Source: Anaerolineales bacterium UBA5797 (lineage in GTDB: Bacteria; Chloroflexota; Anaerolineae; Anaerolineales; Villigracilaceae). From it: a stretch of DNA of 64,000 nucleotides. A model generated the notes under the pieces. The model made no database searches. It worked only from the letters and a program-made list of their open reading frames with translations, and was not told the DNA's origin. The DNA is taken from NCBI GenBank assembly GCA_002418205.1, contig DIDP01000031.1:1-64000 (forward strand), in the 5' to 3' direction. Position 1 is the stretch's first letter; the number at the start of each line of letters is the position of its first letter. A program made the translations under genes and the position numbers. Positions 8,677-17,760 of the stretch are shown here, in pieces.

Positions 8677-9417
8677 TTACAAACCCAGTTGGTTGATCTT
8701 CTGATTCAATAATTCCTGCGAGACCCCCAGATACAAAACGATCTGCCTGCCGATATCAATGATATGCTCCTTTGCCCGTTGTTCGGCAAGTTCCGGATTG
8801 CGGGACTCGATTGCATCCGCAATGGCGAGATGCTCCTGGTATTCCTCCTTGACACTTGCCTCCAGCTCGTCGGGATGCCCATACATCGCCTGGTACAGCA
8901 TCCAATCCGGGAAGGAATTTGCCGCCACCTTGTACACCCGGATCAACGTGGAATTCCTTGTGGCTTCCGCAACAGTGGCGTGGAAATCCCCGCTGAGTTT
9001 GCGGGAGGCAGACATGTCATCCAGTCGGATCAATTTTTGGGATTGACCGACGATCCGCTTCAACGCGTCGACGTGAGCCTGCTCCCGATTAAGAGCCGCG
9101 GCGCGGTTGACGGCTTTTTCCAGCAACAGCCGCATGGCATACGATTCGGCGATCTCCTCATGTGAAGGCTGTGGGACGCGCACCCCGCGATACGGGACGC
9201 GTTCTGCGACCCCCGCGGCGGCGAGCAGGTCCAGCGCCTCACGGACGGGCGTCATGCTCACGCCGAGCTGCGACGCGATATCCTCCTGCCGGAGCCAGTC
9301 ACCGGGATTATATTTGCCGGAGATGATCTTCTCCAGCAGGGCTTCGAATATGTCCTCTTTGAGAGGTCTTTTTTGATTGAGTTCGGCGTCTTCGGTGAGT
9401 GGAGAGTTGAGCGTCAT
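8677..9417 (-). CDS. GntR-family transcriptional regulator with FCD domain
   Basis: A 246-residue FadR-subfamily regulator. The N-terminal winged helix includes QEDIASQLGVSMTPVREALD, and the C-terminal all-helical FCD ligand-binding domain follows. It is the first gene of the methyltransferase block (21 bases before the corrinoid gene), so it probably controls that operon in response to the methylated substrate or an intermediate. AGAGGA precedes the ATG. The AT-rich palindromic stretch at 9441-9463 just upstream may hold the promoter and operator. Confidence 0.92.
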   Translation of the reverse strand: MTLNSPLTEDAELNQKRPLKEDIFEALLEKIISGKYNPGDWLRQEDIASQLGVSMTPVREALDLLAAAGVAERVPYRGVRVPQPSHEEIAESYAMRLLLEKAVNRAAALNREQAHVDALKRIVGQSQKLIRLDDMSASRKLSGDFHATVAEATRNSTLIRVYKVAANSFPDWMLYQAMYGHPDELEASVKEEYQEHLAIADAIESRNPELAEQRAKEHIIDIGRQIVLYLGVSQELLNQKINQLGL

Positions 9418-9435
9418 CAGTTCCTCTTGAATCTG

Positions 9436-9470
9436 ATGACATTATAAATTATATATAATTTTTAGTACAG
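9436..9470 (-). promoter_or_regulatory. AT-rich promoter/operator region of the GntR operon
   Basis: A self-complementary AAATTATATATAATTT lies next to a minus-strand TATAAT (9446-9441), 24 bases before the regulator's start codon. No convincing -35 is seen. It could be both promoter and autoregulatory operator, but this is inferred from position. Confidence 0.4.
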
Positions 9471-9510
9471 GAAAATGCAGGACAATGAGAGGTGATAAGT
9501 GTCACCAATT

Positions 9511-10668
9511 TTATGATGGAACTTTAACCGGTCTTTGTTCCTTCAGCATCCACGCCAGCGGGGAAGCCAGCAATACCAGCCCCGTGGTCATCATCAAGAC
9601 CGTGGGGAAGCCGTAAGTCTCCGCGATCGGACCGGTCAACAGCATGCCCAACGCGCCGGATGAAAAGATAAATCCGAGGATCAACCCGGATGCCAATGCC
9701 ATGCCTCCCGAGATGATCCGCTGCGCCAGAACCACCATGATGCTGTGAACTGATCCCGTACATGCGCCCGCCAGCGGGATCAATAGATACAGCCAGGGCG
9801 ACCATCCAATGCGGCTCATGATGAAGATCGGGATCGAAGCGCATAATAACGCCGTCGCCGCGACCTTGCGTTTTGTGAACCGGTCACCGAAGTGACCGCC
9901 GATCAAATTACCCAGCGCCGAGCCGCCCATGAACAGCCCGGCGATGTTGCCATAAGTAACGGCGCTCAATCCGAGGTCCTTTAGGTACTTCGGGAAGAAG
10001 TTGATCATATTCGCCTGCGTCCAGGATTGCAGTGTGGCGACGATGGCAAGCAGCAGGATGAACCCGATGCCAGCCTGCAAACGGATCTTTCCGTCACCAT
10101 CCGCAGGTTTGGGGTGGGGGTGGTTGTGCCGGAGTTGATACGCCAGCGCAAACCCGATCGGGATCGAAACGACCGGCAGGATGAACATGGCAGGCAATCC
10201 CAGACTTGCCAGGATCAATCCCGTGATCACAGGACCGATGAAATGTCCCATTTGACCCGCCATGAAGAACAGGGAGGCCGCGGTCGTCTCGCGCCCCGCC
10301 ATGCGGTTGCGTCCCTGCAGGGTGGCCTGGACCGTGCCAACAGGATGAAAGGAGGAGGAACCGAGGGCGGCGATGATCAGGCATAACAGACCGGTGGCGC
10401 CGGGGATGTACACCGCAAGCGAATAGAACACGGTCATCCATAGGACGCCGCCAGCCGCGAGCCAGCGCGGTCCCACACGGTCGGAGATCCAGCCGAAGAA
10501 GGGCTGCGTCAGCGCGGAGACCCAGACATAGATCGTCGAGTACAACGCGATCTGCGTTTCGGTCAGCCCGAGATAGGTCAACAGCACGGGGCGGCTTGCA
10601 TTAAACACGTCCACCATCAGGTGGCTGAGCGCCACCGAGGAGAAAAGCGAATCGAATATTAATGGCAT
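9511..10668 (-). CDS. MFS transporter, fosmidomycin-resistance (Fsr)-like
   Basis: A 385-residue, about 12-helix major facilitator protein. The loop GWISDRVGPRW between helices 2 and 3 is the MFS signature, and GSSSFHPVGT matches the motif of Fsr-type exporters. The substrate is unknown; drug or small-metabolite export is the family's usual role. It starts 3 bases after the nadD stop codon, so the two are co-transcribed. Confidence 0.85.
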   Translation of the reverse strand: MPLIFDSLFSSVALSHLMVDVFNASRPVLLTYLGLTETQIALYSTIYVWVSALTQPFFGWISDRVGPRWLAAGGVLWMTVFYSLAVYIPGATGLLCLIIAALGSSSFHPVGTVQATLQGRNRMAGRETTAASLFFMAGQMGHFIGPVITGLILASLGLPAMFILPVVSIPIGFALAYQLRHNHPHPKPADGDGKIRLQAGIGFILLLAIVATLQSWTQANMINFFPKYLKDLGLSAVTYGNIAGLFMGGSALGNLIGGHFGDRFTKRKVAATALLCASIPIFIMSRIGWSPWLYLLIPLAGACTGSVHSIMVVLAQRIISGGMALASGLILGFIFSSGALGMLLTGPIAETYGFPTVLMMTTGLVLLASPLAWMLKEQRPVKVPS

Positions 10669-10671
10669 GGT

Positions 10672-11277
10672 TTATAGGTAGAGATGATGTTCCTGGATGT
10701 ATTCGTACACAGCCTGCGGAAGATAATAACGGAACGGTTTCCCGCTTGCGATGCGACCTCGTATCTCGCGTGAGGCGATCTCCAAAAGCGGCGCGTCCAC
10801 ATAATGGACCTTGGAACTGATCCCGGGCAAAATGCTTTCCAACGCTTCGAGATTTTCCTGCTCGCCGGGACGACGCATCACGCCCACCCAGTGACAGGCG
10901 TAGAGCAGTTCCCTTGGGCGGTGCCAGGTGGGGAGGTCGCGCAGTGAATCGCCGCCGATGATCGGGGTGATGTCGGCATCCGGGTATTGCTTTGCGATCA
11001 GTTCGACCGTATCCAATGTGTAATGCGGACCCGGTCTATCCAACTCGACGCGCGATAGTTCAAAGCGGGGGTTATCCTGAATGGCAAGCCTGACCATTGC
11101 CAGCCGATGTTCGATGGAAGTGATCTTCTGATCCTGCTTGTGAGGCGGTTCAGGAGTGAGCACCCAGAGCAGACGGTCAAGTTCCAGTTGGGCGTAGGCT
11201 TCGGATGCGAGGATGAGATGACCGAGATGAGGCGGGTCGAACGTGCCGCCAAAGAGACCGATCTGTTCGCGGGGCAT
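10672..11277 (-). CDS. nadD: Nicotinate-nucleotide adenylyltransferase
   Basis: A 201-residue NadD, which joins nicotinate mononucleotide and ATP to make deamido-NAD. The nucleotidyltransferase signature GLFGGTFDPPHLGHL is near the N terminus and a C-terminal SGKPFRYYLP segment is typical. An in-frame TTG lies 18 bases upstream, but the ATG at 11277 fits better. A minus-strand TATACT (11289-11284) ends just 6 bases before this ATG, so the transcript may be leaderless. It heads a two-gene operon with the MFS transporter. Confidence 0.93.
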   Translation of the reverse strand: MPREQIGLFGGTFDPPHLGHLILASEAYAQLELDRLLWVLTPEPPHKQDQKITSIEHRLAMVRLAIQDNPRFELSRVELDRPGPHYTLDTVELIAKQYPDADITPIIGGDSLRDLPTWHRPRELLYACHWVGVMRRPGEQENLEALESILPGISSKVHYVDAPLLEIASREIRGRIASGKPFRYYLPQAVYEYIQEHHLYL

Positions 11278-11458
11278 GTTGCGAGTATAACGCAAAGTTG
11301 AATTTGGGATTGCGGTGGTTTGCCGGGATGTGAAGCTTTACGATTCGTTTTTCCCTTCTTTATCAAATCTTTACACGGGCGGGATATAAATATAAACAGG
11401 ATAATAAAGATGATTTCAGCCTGCGTTTGCTGGCAGGTTGAACAAAGGAGATGTAACC

Positions 11459-11749
11459 ATGTCTAAAACGGTCAAATGGATCATCGGGATCGTCGTCGGT
11501 CTGCTTGTATTGCAGTTCTTCATGCCCTTCGTATGGCAGTTCTTCTTTCCCAACGCGTATGGCGGCTACGGAATGATGGGACGCGGTTACGGCTATGGCA
11601 TGCACATGCCCATGATGGGGTATGGTTATGGATTTGGTTTCCTTGGCATGTTATTCATGTGGCTGTTCCCGTTGGGTTTGCTGGCTTTGATCGTGCTGGG
11701 GATCGCATATTTGTGGAAGAAGTTGACCGAGAAGCCGACGCAAGAGTAA
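11459..11749 (+). CDS. Small Gly/Tyr/Met-rich membrane protein
   Basis: A 96-residue protein I do not recognise. It has a hydrophobic helix (about residues 6-30), a central loop rich in Gly, Tyr and Met (GYGMMGRGYGYGMHMPMMGY), a second hydrophobic helix (about 60-85) and a charged tail KKLTEKPTQE. The ATG at 11459 has AAAGGAG 8 bases upstream; an earlier in-frame start at 11438 has no such site. It is a monocistronic unit ending in a good terminator. The Met/His-rich loop could bind metal, but nothing proves this. Confidence 0.75.
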   Translation: MSKTVKWIIGIVVGLLVLQFFMPFVWQFFFPNAYGGYGMMGRGYGYGMHMPMMGYGYGFGFLGMLFMWLFPLGLLALIVLGIAYLWKKLTEKPTQE

Positions 11750-11770
11750 GGCTGGCAACCGGATCATTTG

Positions 11771-11806
11771 GACCTCGCCTCATGTCGTGAGGCGGGGTCT
11801 GCTTTT
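11771..11806 (+). terminator. Intrinsic terminator
   Basis: GACCTCGCCTCA pairs with TGAGGCGGGGTC across a 5-base loop and is followed by TGCTTTTA. It lies 21 bases after the small membrane protein gene. Confidence 0.8.
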
Positions 11807-11849
11807 ATGCCGGTGGTATACTCGCCTCATTCCATAAAACAGGTGAACC

Positions 11850-13013
11850 ATGAACCAGACATACGATGCCATTGTGATCGGTGCAGGAGTGATCGGGGCG
11901 AGCGTTGCATACAACCTGTCCCAGCGCGGGTTGAAGGTGTTGATCCTCGAGCGAAAGTCTGTCGCGGCGGGCGCGACCGGTGCCTCGAGCGGCCTGGTCC
12001 GCATGCATTACGACATCGAAGTGGACTCCGCGCTGGCGTGGGGAAGTTTCCAGTTCTTCCGAAACTGGCGTGAACGCATCGGCGGCGAATGCGGTTTCAA
12101 AAAGACCGGCTTCCTGCAGATCGTCGCACCGGAGAAGAACGCTCATCTGCGCGCCAACGTCGCGATGCATAAACGGATCGGCATCCTCACGGAGGTGGTT
12201 ACCGCCGACGAGGTGAGGAAGATCGCTCCGATGTTCAACACGGACAATTTCGAGCTGGCGGCATACGAGCCTGAGTCTGGGTATGCCGACCCGGTGTTGA
12301 CGACCAATTCCTTTATCGAGAACGCCAAAGCGCGTGGGGCGGACTTGAAGCAGGATTGCGAGGTGACGGGAATCCGCGTCAGTGGGGGAAAGGTGGTGGG
12401 TGTGGATTCAGGCAAAGGGTCGTTCGACGCGCCGGTCGTTGTCAACTGCGCGGGGACGTTCGCAGGTCGCATTGCGAAATTGGTCGATGTCGAGATTCCC
12501 CTCGATACGTGGACACATGATGTGGCATTCGTGAAGCGTCCGTCGAAGGTTGGGATGCATCCGACGGTGATCGATGATGTGCTTTCGATGTATTTCCGCC
12601 CGGAGGGTGAGTTGACCCTGGTCGCGCTCGAAGATGATAATCGTATGGGTGAACCGCCCGAATCGGATTTGAGCCGCGTGGACCCTGAGTTCGTGATGCG
12701 TGCCATCGACCGCATCTGCCAGCGCATCGGCGATATGGAAGAGGGCGCGCTCCACTCGACCCACGTGGGACGGGATGGCTTGACTCCAGATCAGCGCGCG
12801 GTGATGGACAAGGCGGGCCCTGACGGTTTTTATGTTGCCTGCGGTTTTAGCGGCACGGGATTCAAGTTGTCGCCCGCGGTGGGCGTGTGCATGAGCGAGT
12901 TGATCCTGGATGGGAGGGCGAAGTTGGTGGATATATCCTCGCTGAATTTGGATCGCTTTGCGCGAGGTGAATTGTTGCGCGGTGAACATTCGTATGGGGA
13001 TATTTGGAAGTAA
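11850..13013 (+). CDS. FAD-dependent amine oxidoreductase (DAO family, sarcosine/glycine oxidase-like)
   Basis: A 387-residue DadA/DAO-fold flavoenzyme. The Rossmann FAD motif VIGAGVIGASVAYNL starts at residue 6, and the C-terminal GCGFSGTGFKLSPAVG-like stretch (ACGFSGTGFKLSP) is typical of sarcosine oxidase beta-type proteins. Such enzymes oxidise N-methyl or alpha-amino groups to imines. Its position near the methyltransferase block is suggestive, because demethylated betaines yield sarcosine or similar N-methyl amines, but it is on the other strand and not in the operon. AGGTGA precedes the ATG. Confidence 0.88.
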   Translation: MNQTYDAIVIGAGVIGASVAYNLSQRGLKVLILERKSVAAGATGASSGLVRMHYDIEVDSALAWGSFQFFRNWRERIGGECGFKKTGFLQIVAPEKNAHLRANVAMHKRIGILTEVVTADEVRKIAPMFNTDNFELAAYEPESGYADPVLTTNSFIENAKARGADLKQDCEVTGIRVSGGKVVGVDSGKGSFDAPVVVNCAGTFAGRIAKLVDVEIPLDTWTHDVAFVKRPSKVGMHPTVIDDVLSMYFRPEGELTLVALEDDNRMGEPPESDLSRVDPEFVMRAIDRICQRIGDMEEGALHSTHVGRDGLTPDQRAVMDKAGPDGFYVACGFSGTGFKLSPAVGVCMSELILDGRAKLVDISSLNLDRFARGELLRGEHSYGDIWK

Positions 13014-13037
13014 GTGCGGACAATGTTTCAAAGAGCG

Positions 13038-13065
13038 TCTACGCCCCGGTAATCCGGGGCGTAGA
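13038..13065. terminator. Stem-loop between convergent genes
   Basis: TCTACGCCCCGG pairs with CCGGGGCGTAGA around a short loop. It lies between the ends of the FAD oxidoreductase (plus) and the PKD protein (minus), and could serve both. Confidence 0.65.
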
Positions 13066-13093
13066 GTTTGTCGACTGTTACTGCATTGCAAAT

Positions 13094-15136
13094 CTACTTT
13101 TTATGGACAACGATCGAGCCTCCGCCGATTGGCTGATCCATGCCGTTGTCGTAGACAACCTCCTCTGTCGTTGCATCCCAGATCTTGATGCGGAAGGTGT
13201 CCGGAGAACCGTCACCAGCCCAGATCATGAATCCGTAGTTGCCGGCGCCGTTGATCGTCCCGTATCCTTTGAACTGGGCATTTGTACCTCCCTGATTGAC
13301 GACCAGCCAGTCATAACTGTCGCTGTGGAAGTTCAGACCACCAGCCTTGAACTGGAATTCGGTCGTGCCTTCAGGGATGGAGGCGCCCTTCTTGTACTTC
13401 GAGACGAAGCCGAAGGTTGCTTTGCCGGTGGGAGCTACGGGCACAAACAGTTGATGATTATCAACCTGGATGCCGCTTGTAACGTCAATGTGAGTAAACC
13501 ACGAATAGCGGTTTCCTCCAACTTCACCAGGGATCGTGTCGGCGACATTCTCACGGGTGGCAGTCCATAGGGTGTTGCCGCCAGAATCGAGAAGGTTCAG
13601 ATCAACTGCAAGATATCCACCAGCATCACGGAATACATGTTGGAGGGTATACCATCCTGCGGATGTCACGATGTAATAGTTGCCGCCGTTATCGTTGACC
13701 AGTTTATAGGGATTTGTGTAGAAGTCGGCATTGTTACTTCCATTTACGAGCAATGCCTGCCCTGTGATGGGACCAAAGTTTTCAACCACACCAACATGGA
13801 AGATGTAGTCACGCTGATGGTTGCCGTCCGATCCGCTGGCGGCAACTGAATAGTCAAAACCCTGCCCTGACGGCCACGCGGGATCCAGATAAACGTCAAT
13901 TTCGGCAATCCATGTACCAGGCCAATTACTTCGATATCCATCAAACCGGGAGAAAGGACCACTGCTTTCATCACCAAAGAAAGTGGCAATACCATTGGAT
14001 ACTTCGCTATTGCCGTACCATGCATCATCGTTGTCGAACCAACCTGAGTCGCCAAGTGAGAAATCTTGATCCCATACTAAAGTTGAAATCGGTGTCATTG
14101 CCCCATCGGGCGAATCGATCCACCCGCCGCCGGTGACGAATCCGCCGCTCGGGTCATAGACGACGACGGTTGTACATTCTTCAGCCGAGTTGACAGATCC
14201 ATCATTGACGATCAGGCAGACATCATAAATATCGGGGATTGTATAGCTGTGCGATGGCGTGGCGCCGGAACCAAAGTTGCCATCACCGAAGTCCCATGTG
14301 TAGGTCAATGGATTGTTGTCGGGGTCGGATGAACCTGTCCCGTCGAAAACAATGTCTGTGTTGACCGCTCCAAGGTAGGGCCCGCCGGGGTTGGCTGTGG
14401 GAGGTTGGTTGGGAGGTGTGGGCTCGAAGTCGTATGTGGTTGCGTCACCCATGAAGCTAACCAGCAACTCATCAACAGCACCGCTAAATTGTCCGACCCA
14501 GCCGGAGCCGACATTGAATCCGAGACCATACTTAATTTTGGCATTGGGGTTGTTTGCAACTATGGTATTCCAGGATACAAAGGAGTTGAATGCTTGCGGT
14601 ACTCCAGGTATTGCCTTTGTTGACCACCAAATTGCATTCCCTGAATTGAAGGCATCCCACTGCTGCCAGGTGTCGGTCAGCATTGCCCCAACCCCGCCAG
14701 GTTGATAAACAGGTTCAAATACCAGGGTTGTATAGCTGGAACCATCTCCAACATAATCAACTTCGATGTTGAGTGATATGGTTTGTGCGCTCGAATTGGT
14801 CGAAGCAGATGAGCGATATGCCCAGTAACTTAGACCATCCAGATCGCTTAATTTGGCGCCTATATGACTGTAATTGAATAACTGAGCTTTTGCGTTACCG
14901 GTGCCGTATATATCTGTCGTTGTCATTTGTAAACTGCCGATGCCCAATGGAGCCGTTCCGGGTCCCGGGATAAATGAACTGGCTCCGCCGCTACGAGTAT
15001 CGTTGGTGAGCCAGTTGACACCAACATCGCTGGACATTACCGTAACTGTTCCGGCTGCTCCAACGCTCAGTGCTGGCACCGCTGCCATCAGAAGCGCCAG
15101 GACAACGAAAATGCTAAAGGCTTTATTGACTTTCAT
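13094..15136 (-). CDS. Secreted PKD-domain protein
   Basis: A 680-residue exported protein. The signal peptide is MKVNKAFSIFVVLALLMAAV followed by an Ala-rich cleavage region. An N-terminal beta-rich region (about 30-230) precedes a PKD domain (PPTANPGGPYLG ... YTWDFGDGNFGSG, about 245-335). The C-terminal half has further beta-sandwich sequence with repeated aromatic and Asp residues, ending in a GKATFGFVSKYKKG-type domain. It has no catalytic motif I can name, so an adhesive or matrix role is likely. The ATG at 15136 has a near-perfect AGGAGG; the frame's upstream extension would lack a signal peptide at the N terminus. The gene has an unusually long structured leader. Confidence 0.85.
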   Translation of the reverse strand: MKVNKAFSIFVVLALLMAAVPALSVGAAGTVTVMSSDVGVNWLTNDTRSGGASSFIPGPGTAPLGIGSLQMTTTDIYGTGNAKAQLFNYSHIGAKLSDLDGLSYWAYRSSASTNSSAQTISLNIEVDYVGDGSSYTTLVFEPVYQPGGVGAMLTDTWQQWDAFNSGNAIWWSTKAIPGVPQAFNSFVSWNTIVANNPNAKIKYGLGFNVGSGWVGQFSGAVDELLVSFMGDATTYDFEPTPPNQPPTANPGGPYLGAVNTDIVFDGTGSSDPDNNPLTYTWDFGDGNFGSGATPSHSYTIPDIYDVCLIVNDGSVNSAEECTTVVVYDPSGGFVTGGGWIDSPDGAMTPISTLVWDQDFSLGDSGWFDNDDAWYGNSEVSNGIATFFGDESSGPFSRFDGYRSNWPGTWIAEIDVYLDPAWPSGQGFDYSVAASGSDGNHQRDYIFHVGVVENFGPITGQALLVNGSNNADFYTNPYKLVNDNGGNYYIVTSAGWYTLQHVFRDAGGYLAVDLNLLDSGGNTLWTATRENVADTIPGEVGGNRYSWFTHIDVTSGIQVDNHQLFVPVAPTGKATFGFVSKYKKGASIPEGTTEFQFKAGGLNFHSDSYDWLVVNQGGTNAQFKGYGTINGAGNYGFMIWAGDGSPDTFRIKIWDATTEEVVYDNGMDQPIGGGSIVVHKK

Positions 15137-15400
15137 TTTTCCTCCTAAAGAAAAACGAACAATTGATTTGAACGACACGAACGTACACGTTAAACACGCC
15201 CCTGCTTATTCGATATCATCACCTCCTTTCTGAAAACAAAAAACCGGCAATAACTGCCGGTTTCGCTATTGGCTCCCCAGAGATAATCCCCTTCGTTGTG
15301 AAGGTTGAGCGACCAAACTGTATCCCTGGTTCTTCGCTCCCTTTTGAACCATATTCAATTTTCCCCGACGAGAGGTCAACAAATAATGTGTAAAAACTTT
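15137..15400 (-). promoter_or_regulatory. Structured 5' leader of the PKD gene, riboswitch-like, class unassigned
   Basis: The 387-base gap between the PKD gene and ligA holds no gene. On the minus strand it reads as a leader with several possible helices: GGTTC/GAACC, GAGCGA/TCGCTC (mutually exclusive with the first), CCTTC/GAAGG, and then a terminator-like hairpin (15263-15241). The conserved-looking single-stranded pieces AGGGATAC and GGGGAGCC lie between them. The arrangement of alternative helices followed by a terminator is what an RNA switch looks like, but I cannot match it to a known class. Confidence 0.45.
15231..15263 (-). terminator. Attenuator-like hairpin in the PKD leader
   Basis: On the minus strand AAACCGGCA and TGCCGGTTT (9 perfect pairs) are followed by TTTGTTTT. 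It is an intrinsic terminator placed about 100 bases before the PKD start codon, so it must be bypassed for expression. Confidence 0.75.
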
Positions 15401-15511
15401 ACAATAATTGCCCATATTTTTCAAGTGATTAACGTAATAAAAAGGTTACAACGATTCTGAAATCGATCCATCGTGTTTAGAGCATCCATTTTTCAGATCG
15501 TCCTTCCAAGC

Positions 15512-15517
15512 TATAAT
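15512..15517 (+). promoter_or_regulatory. -10 element for ligA, leaderless arrangement
   Basis: TATAAT ends 6 bases before the ligA ATG at 15524, so transcription would begin at or next to the start codon. No clear -35 is visible and there is no ribosome-binding site. Confidence 0.5.
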
Positions 15518-15523
15518 TATCCC

Positions 15524-17581
15524 ATGAACACAAATTCACTTCGTTCCCGTTACGAGAAACTCAAGTCGGAGATCCATGCCCACAATTACCGGTATCACGT
15601 GCTGGATGCGCCCGTGGTCAGCGACCTGGAATACGACAAATTATTAAACGAACTCAAGCAGATCGAATCTGAGCACCCGGATTGGGTGACTCCGGATTCG
15701 CCCACGCAGCGCGCGGGAGCCAAACCTGCCGACCGTTTCGACAAGGTCCGCCACCCCGCGCCGATCCTTTCGCTGGCGAATGCATTCGGCGCGGACGATG
15801 CGCGCGCCTGGTTCGAGCGGATCAGGAAACTCGATGACCGCGTGGAAAAGGCGAGGTTCGTCGTCGAGCCGAAGATCGACGGTTTATCGGTTGTGCTCCA
15901 TTACCGCGATGGACTCTTCGTGCAGGGCGCGACGCGCGGCGACGGGGAAGTGGGTGAGGACATCACATCCAATTTGCGGACGGTGCGTGCGATCCCGTTG
16001 AAGATACCGGTGGAGGCAAAAGCCAAAATAACGGTACCCGATTATCTGGTCGTGCGAGGCGAGGCGTTCATCCCGATCAGGGAATTCGAGGAGTTGAACC
16101 GCAAACTCGAGGAGGCGGGCGAGAAGACATATCTCAATCCGAGGAATACCGCGGCGGGATCATTGCGTCAGCTTGATCCGAAGTTGACCGCTGCACGCCC
16201 GATCACGCTGCTGGTATATCAGATTGTCCATGCCGAGGGCGGGGAGGTGCCGGCGAGTCAATGGGAGATCTTGGAATATCTCAAGGCGCTGGGTTTCCCG
16301 GTGACGGATGTGGCGAAGCGTTTCGATACCCTGGAAAAAGCGATTGCCTACACAGAGACCTGGGATGAAAAACGCGATGAACTTTCGTATGAAGCCGATG
16401 GCATGGTCATCAAGATCGACGATCTGACCCTTGCCGCGGAACTTGGTTTCGTGGGCAAGGATCCGCGCGGCGCGGTGGCGTTCAAGTTCCCGGCGCGCGA
16501 GGTGACCACGCAATTATTGGATATCCGCGTCAGCGTGGGGCGGACGGGCGTGTTGATACCGAATGCCGTGCTCGAGCCGGTCGAGATCGGCGGGGTTGTT
16601 GTCGAACGCGCCACCTTGCATAACTTCGATTACATCGCGGAAAAGGACATTCGCGTGGGTGATCGCGTGTTGGTCAAGCGCGCGGGAGAGGTGATCCCTT
16701 ATGTGATCGGTCCCGTTGTGGATGCGCGTACGGGAAAAGAAAAGAAATACAAGCCGCCGACGAAGTGTCCTGCCTGCGGTCAGCCTGTGGAGCATTTCGA
16801 AGGCGAGGTGGCGTGGTACTGCGTCAATGCCGCCTGCCCCGCGCAGTTGGTGCGCAACGTGGAACATTTCGTCTCACGCGGCGCGATGGATATCGTCGGG
16901 CTGGGTTCGAAGATCGTTGAAAAATTGATCGAGACCGAAAAGGTCAAAGACGTGGCGGATATTTACACGTTGACCCGCGCCGACATCCTCGATGCGGTCA
17001 CGAAGAAGGATCGCAAGACGGAGAAGGAGCCGCCCGGCAAGATCGCGGACAATCTTTTGTCGGCGATCGAAGCCTCCAGAAGCCAGCCGTTGAGTCGTTT
17101 GATCACTGCCCTGGGGATCCGCGGTGTGGGCGAAGTGATCGCGGGCGACCTGGCGCGTCATTATGCGGACCTGGATGCGCTCGCCAAAGCCAAAGCCGAC
17201 GACCTGATGCAGATCGAGGGGCTGGGTCCGAACATTGCCGAGTCCATTGTGGATTGGTTCGCACGTCCGTTCAACCAGAAGGTGTTGAAGAAACTCAAAT
17301 CGGCAGGGATGTGGCCCAAAGGCGGAGAGACCGCAGGGAAGAGTCAGGTATCGGACGCGTTCGCGGGGTTGACGTTCGTGGTCACCGGCACGCTTCCCAC
17401 CTTCTCACGCGACGATGCGAAGGCGTTCATCGAGTCACATGGCGGCAAGGTGACGGACAGCGTCAGTAAGAAGACGAGCTATCTTGTTCTGGGCGAAAAC
17501 CCCGGCTCGAAGTTCGAGAAGGCGAAGTCGCTGGGGGTCAAGATCATCGGCGAAGAGGAATTGAGAAAACTGGCGGGATGA
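15524..17581 (+). CDS. ligA: NAD-dependent DNA ligase
   Basis: A 685-residue LigA, which seals nicks using NAD in replication and repair. The domains are in the usual order: Ia and adenylation domain with the active Lys in VEPKIDGLSVV, OB fold, a four-Cys zinc finger (CPACGQPVEHFEGEVAWYC...C), helix-hairpin-helix repeats and a C-terminal BRCT domain (FAGLTFVVTGTLPTFSRDD). The frame opens at 15473, but the ATG at 15524 matches the normal N terminus and sits just behind a TATAAT. Length is normal for the family. Confidence 0.97.
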   Translation: MNTNSLRSRYEKLKSEIHAHNYRYHVLDAPVVSDLEYDKLLNELKQIESEHPDWVTPDSPTQRAGAKPADRFDKVRHPAPILSLANAFGADDARAWFERIRKLDDRVEKARFVVEPKIDGLSVVLHYRDGLFVQGATRGDGEVGEDITSNLRTVRAIPLKIPVEAKAKITVPDYLVVRGEAFIPIREFEELNRKLEEAGEKTYLNPRNTAAGSLRQLDPKLTAARPITLLVYQIVHAEGGEVPASQWEILEYLKALGFPVTDVAKRFDTLEKAIAYTETWDEKRDELSYEADGMVIKIDDLTLAAELGFVGKDPRGAVAFKFPAREVTTQLLDIRVSVGRTGVLIPNAVLEPVEIGGVVVERATLHNFDYIAEKDIRVGDRVLVKRAGEVIPYVIGPVVDARTGKEKKYKPPTKCPACGQPVEHFEGEVAWYCVNAACPAQLVRNVEHFVSRGAMDIVGLGSKIVEKLIETEKVKDVADIYTLTRADILDAVTKKDRKTEKEPPGKIADNLLSAIEASRSQPLSRLITALGIRGVGEVIAGDLARHYADLDALAKAKADDLMQIEGLGPNIAESIVDWFARPFNQKVLKKLKSAGMWPKGGETAGKSQVSDAFAGLTFVVTGTLPTFSRDDAKAFIESHGGKVTDSVSKKTSYLVLGENPGSKFEKAKSLGVKIIGEEELRKLAG

Positions 17582-17590
17582 TTATTAGTC

Positions 17591-17668
17591 TCTGACCACA
17601 GAGACACGAAGACACGAAGAAAGCCGTTAAAGATCTCGGTGTCTCTGTGCCTCCGCGGTTAGGAGCTC
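17591..17668. repeat. CCACAGAGACACGAAGACACGAAG-type repeat, copy 1
   Basis: ACCACAGAGACACGAAGACACGAAG is followed about 25 bases later by the partly complementary GTGTCTCTGTGCCTCCGCGGTTAG. It lies between ligA and the SulP gene. A relative is at 26711-26782. Confidence 0.75.
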
Positions 17669-17760
17669 TTTATGATAAAATCCAACCCGTTTTGACACAA
17701 AGGACGCCTTGGGGGAGCACCGAGCCTTTGTGAATCTATTTCTTTCGGAGAAAACAAATC

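Noticed and set aside
15137..15400. Known c-di-GMP-I riboswitch before the PKD gene
   Set aside because: The characteristic aptamer loops of that class are not present; only the general layout of alternative helices plus terminator is seen.
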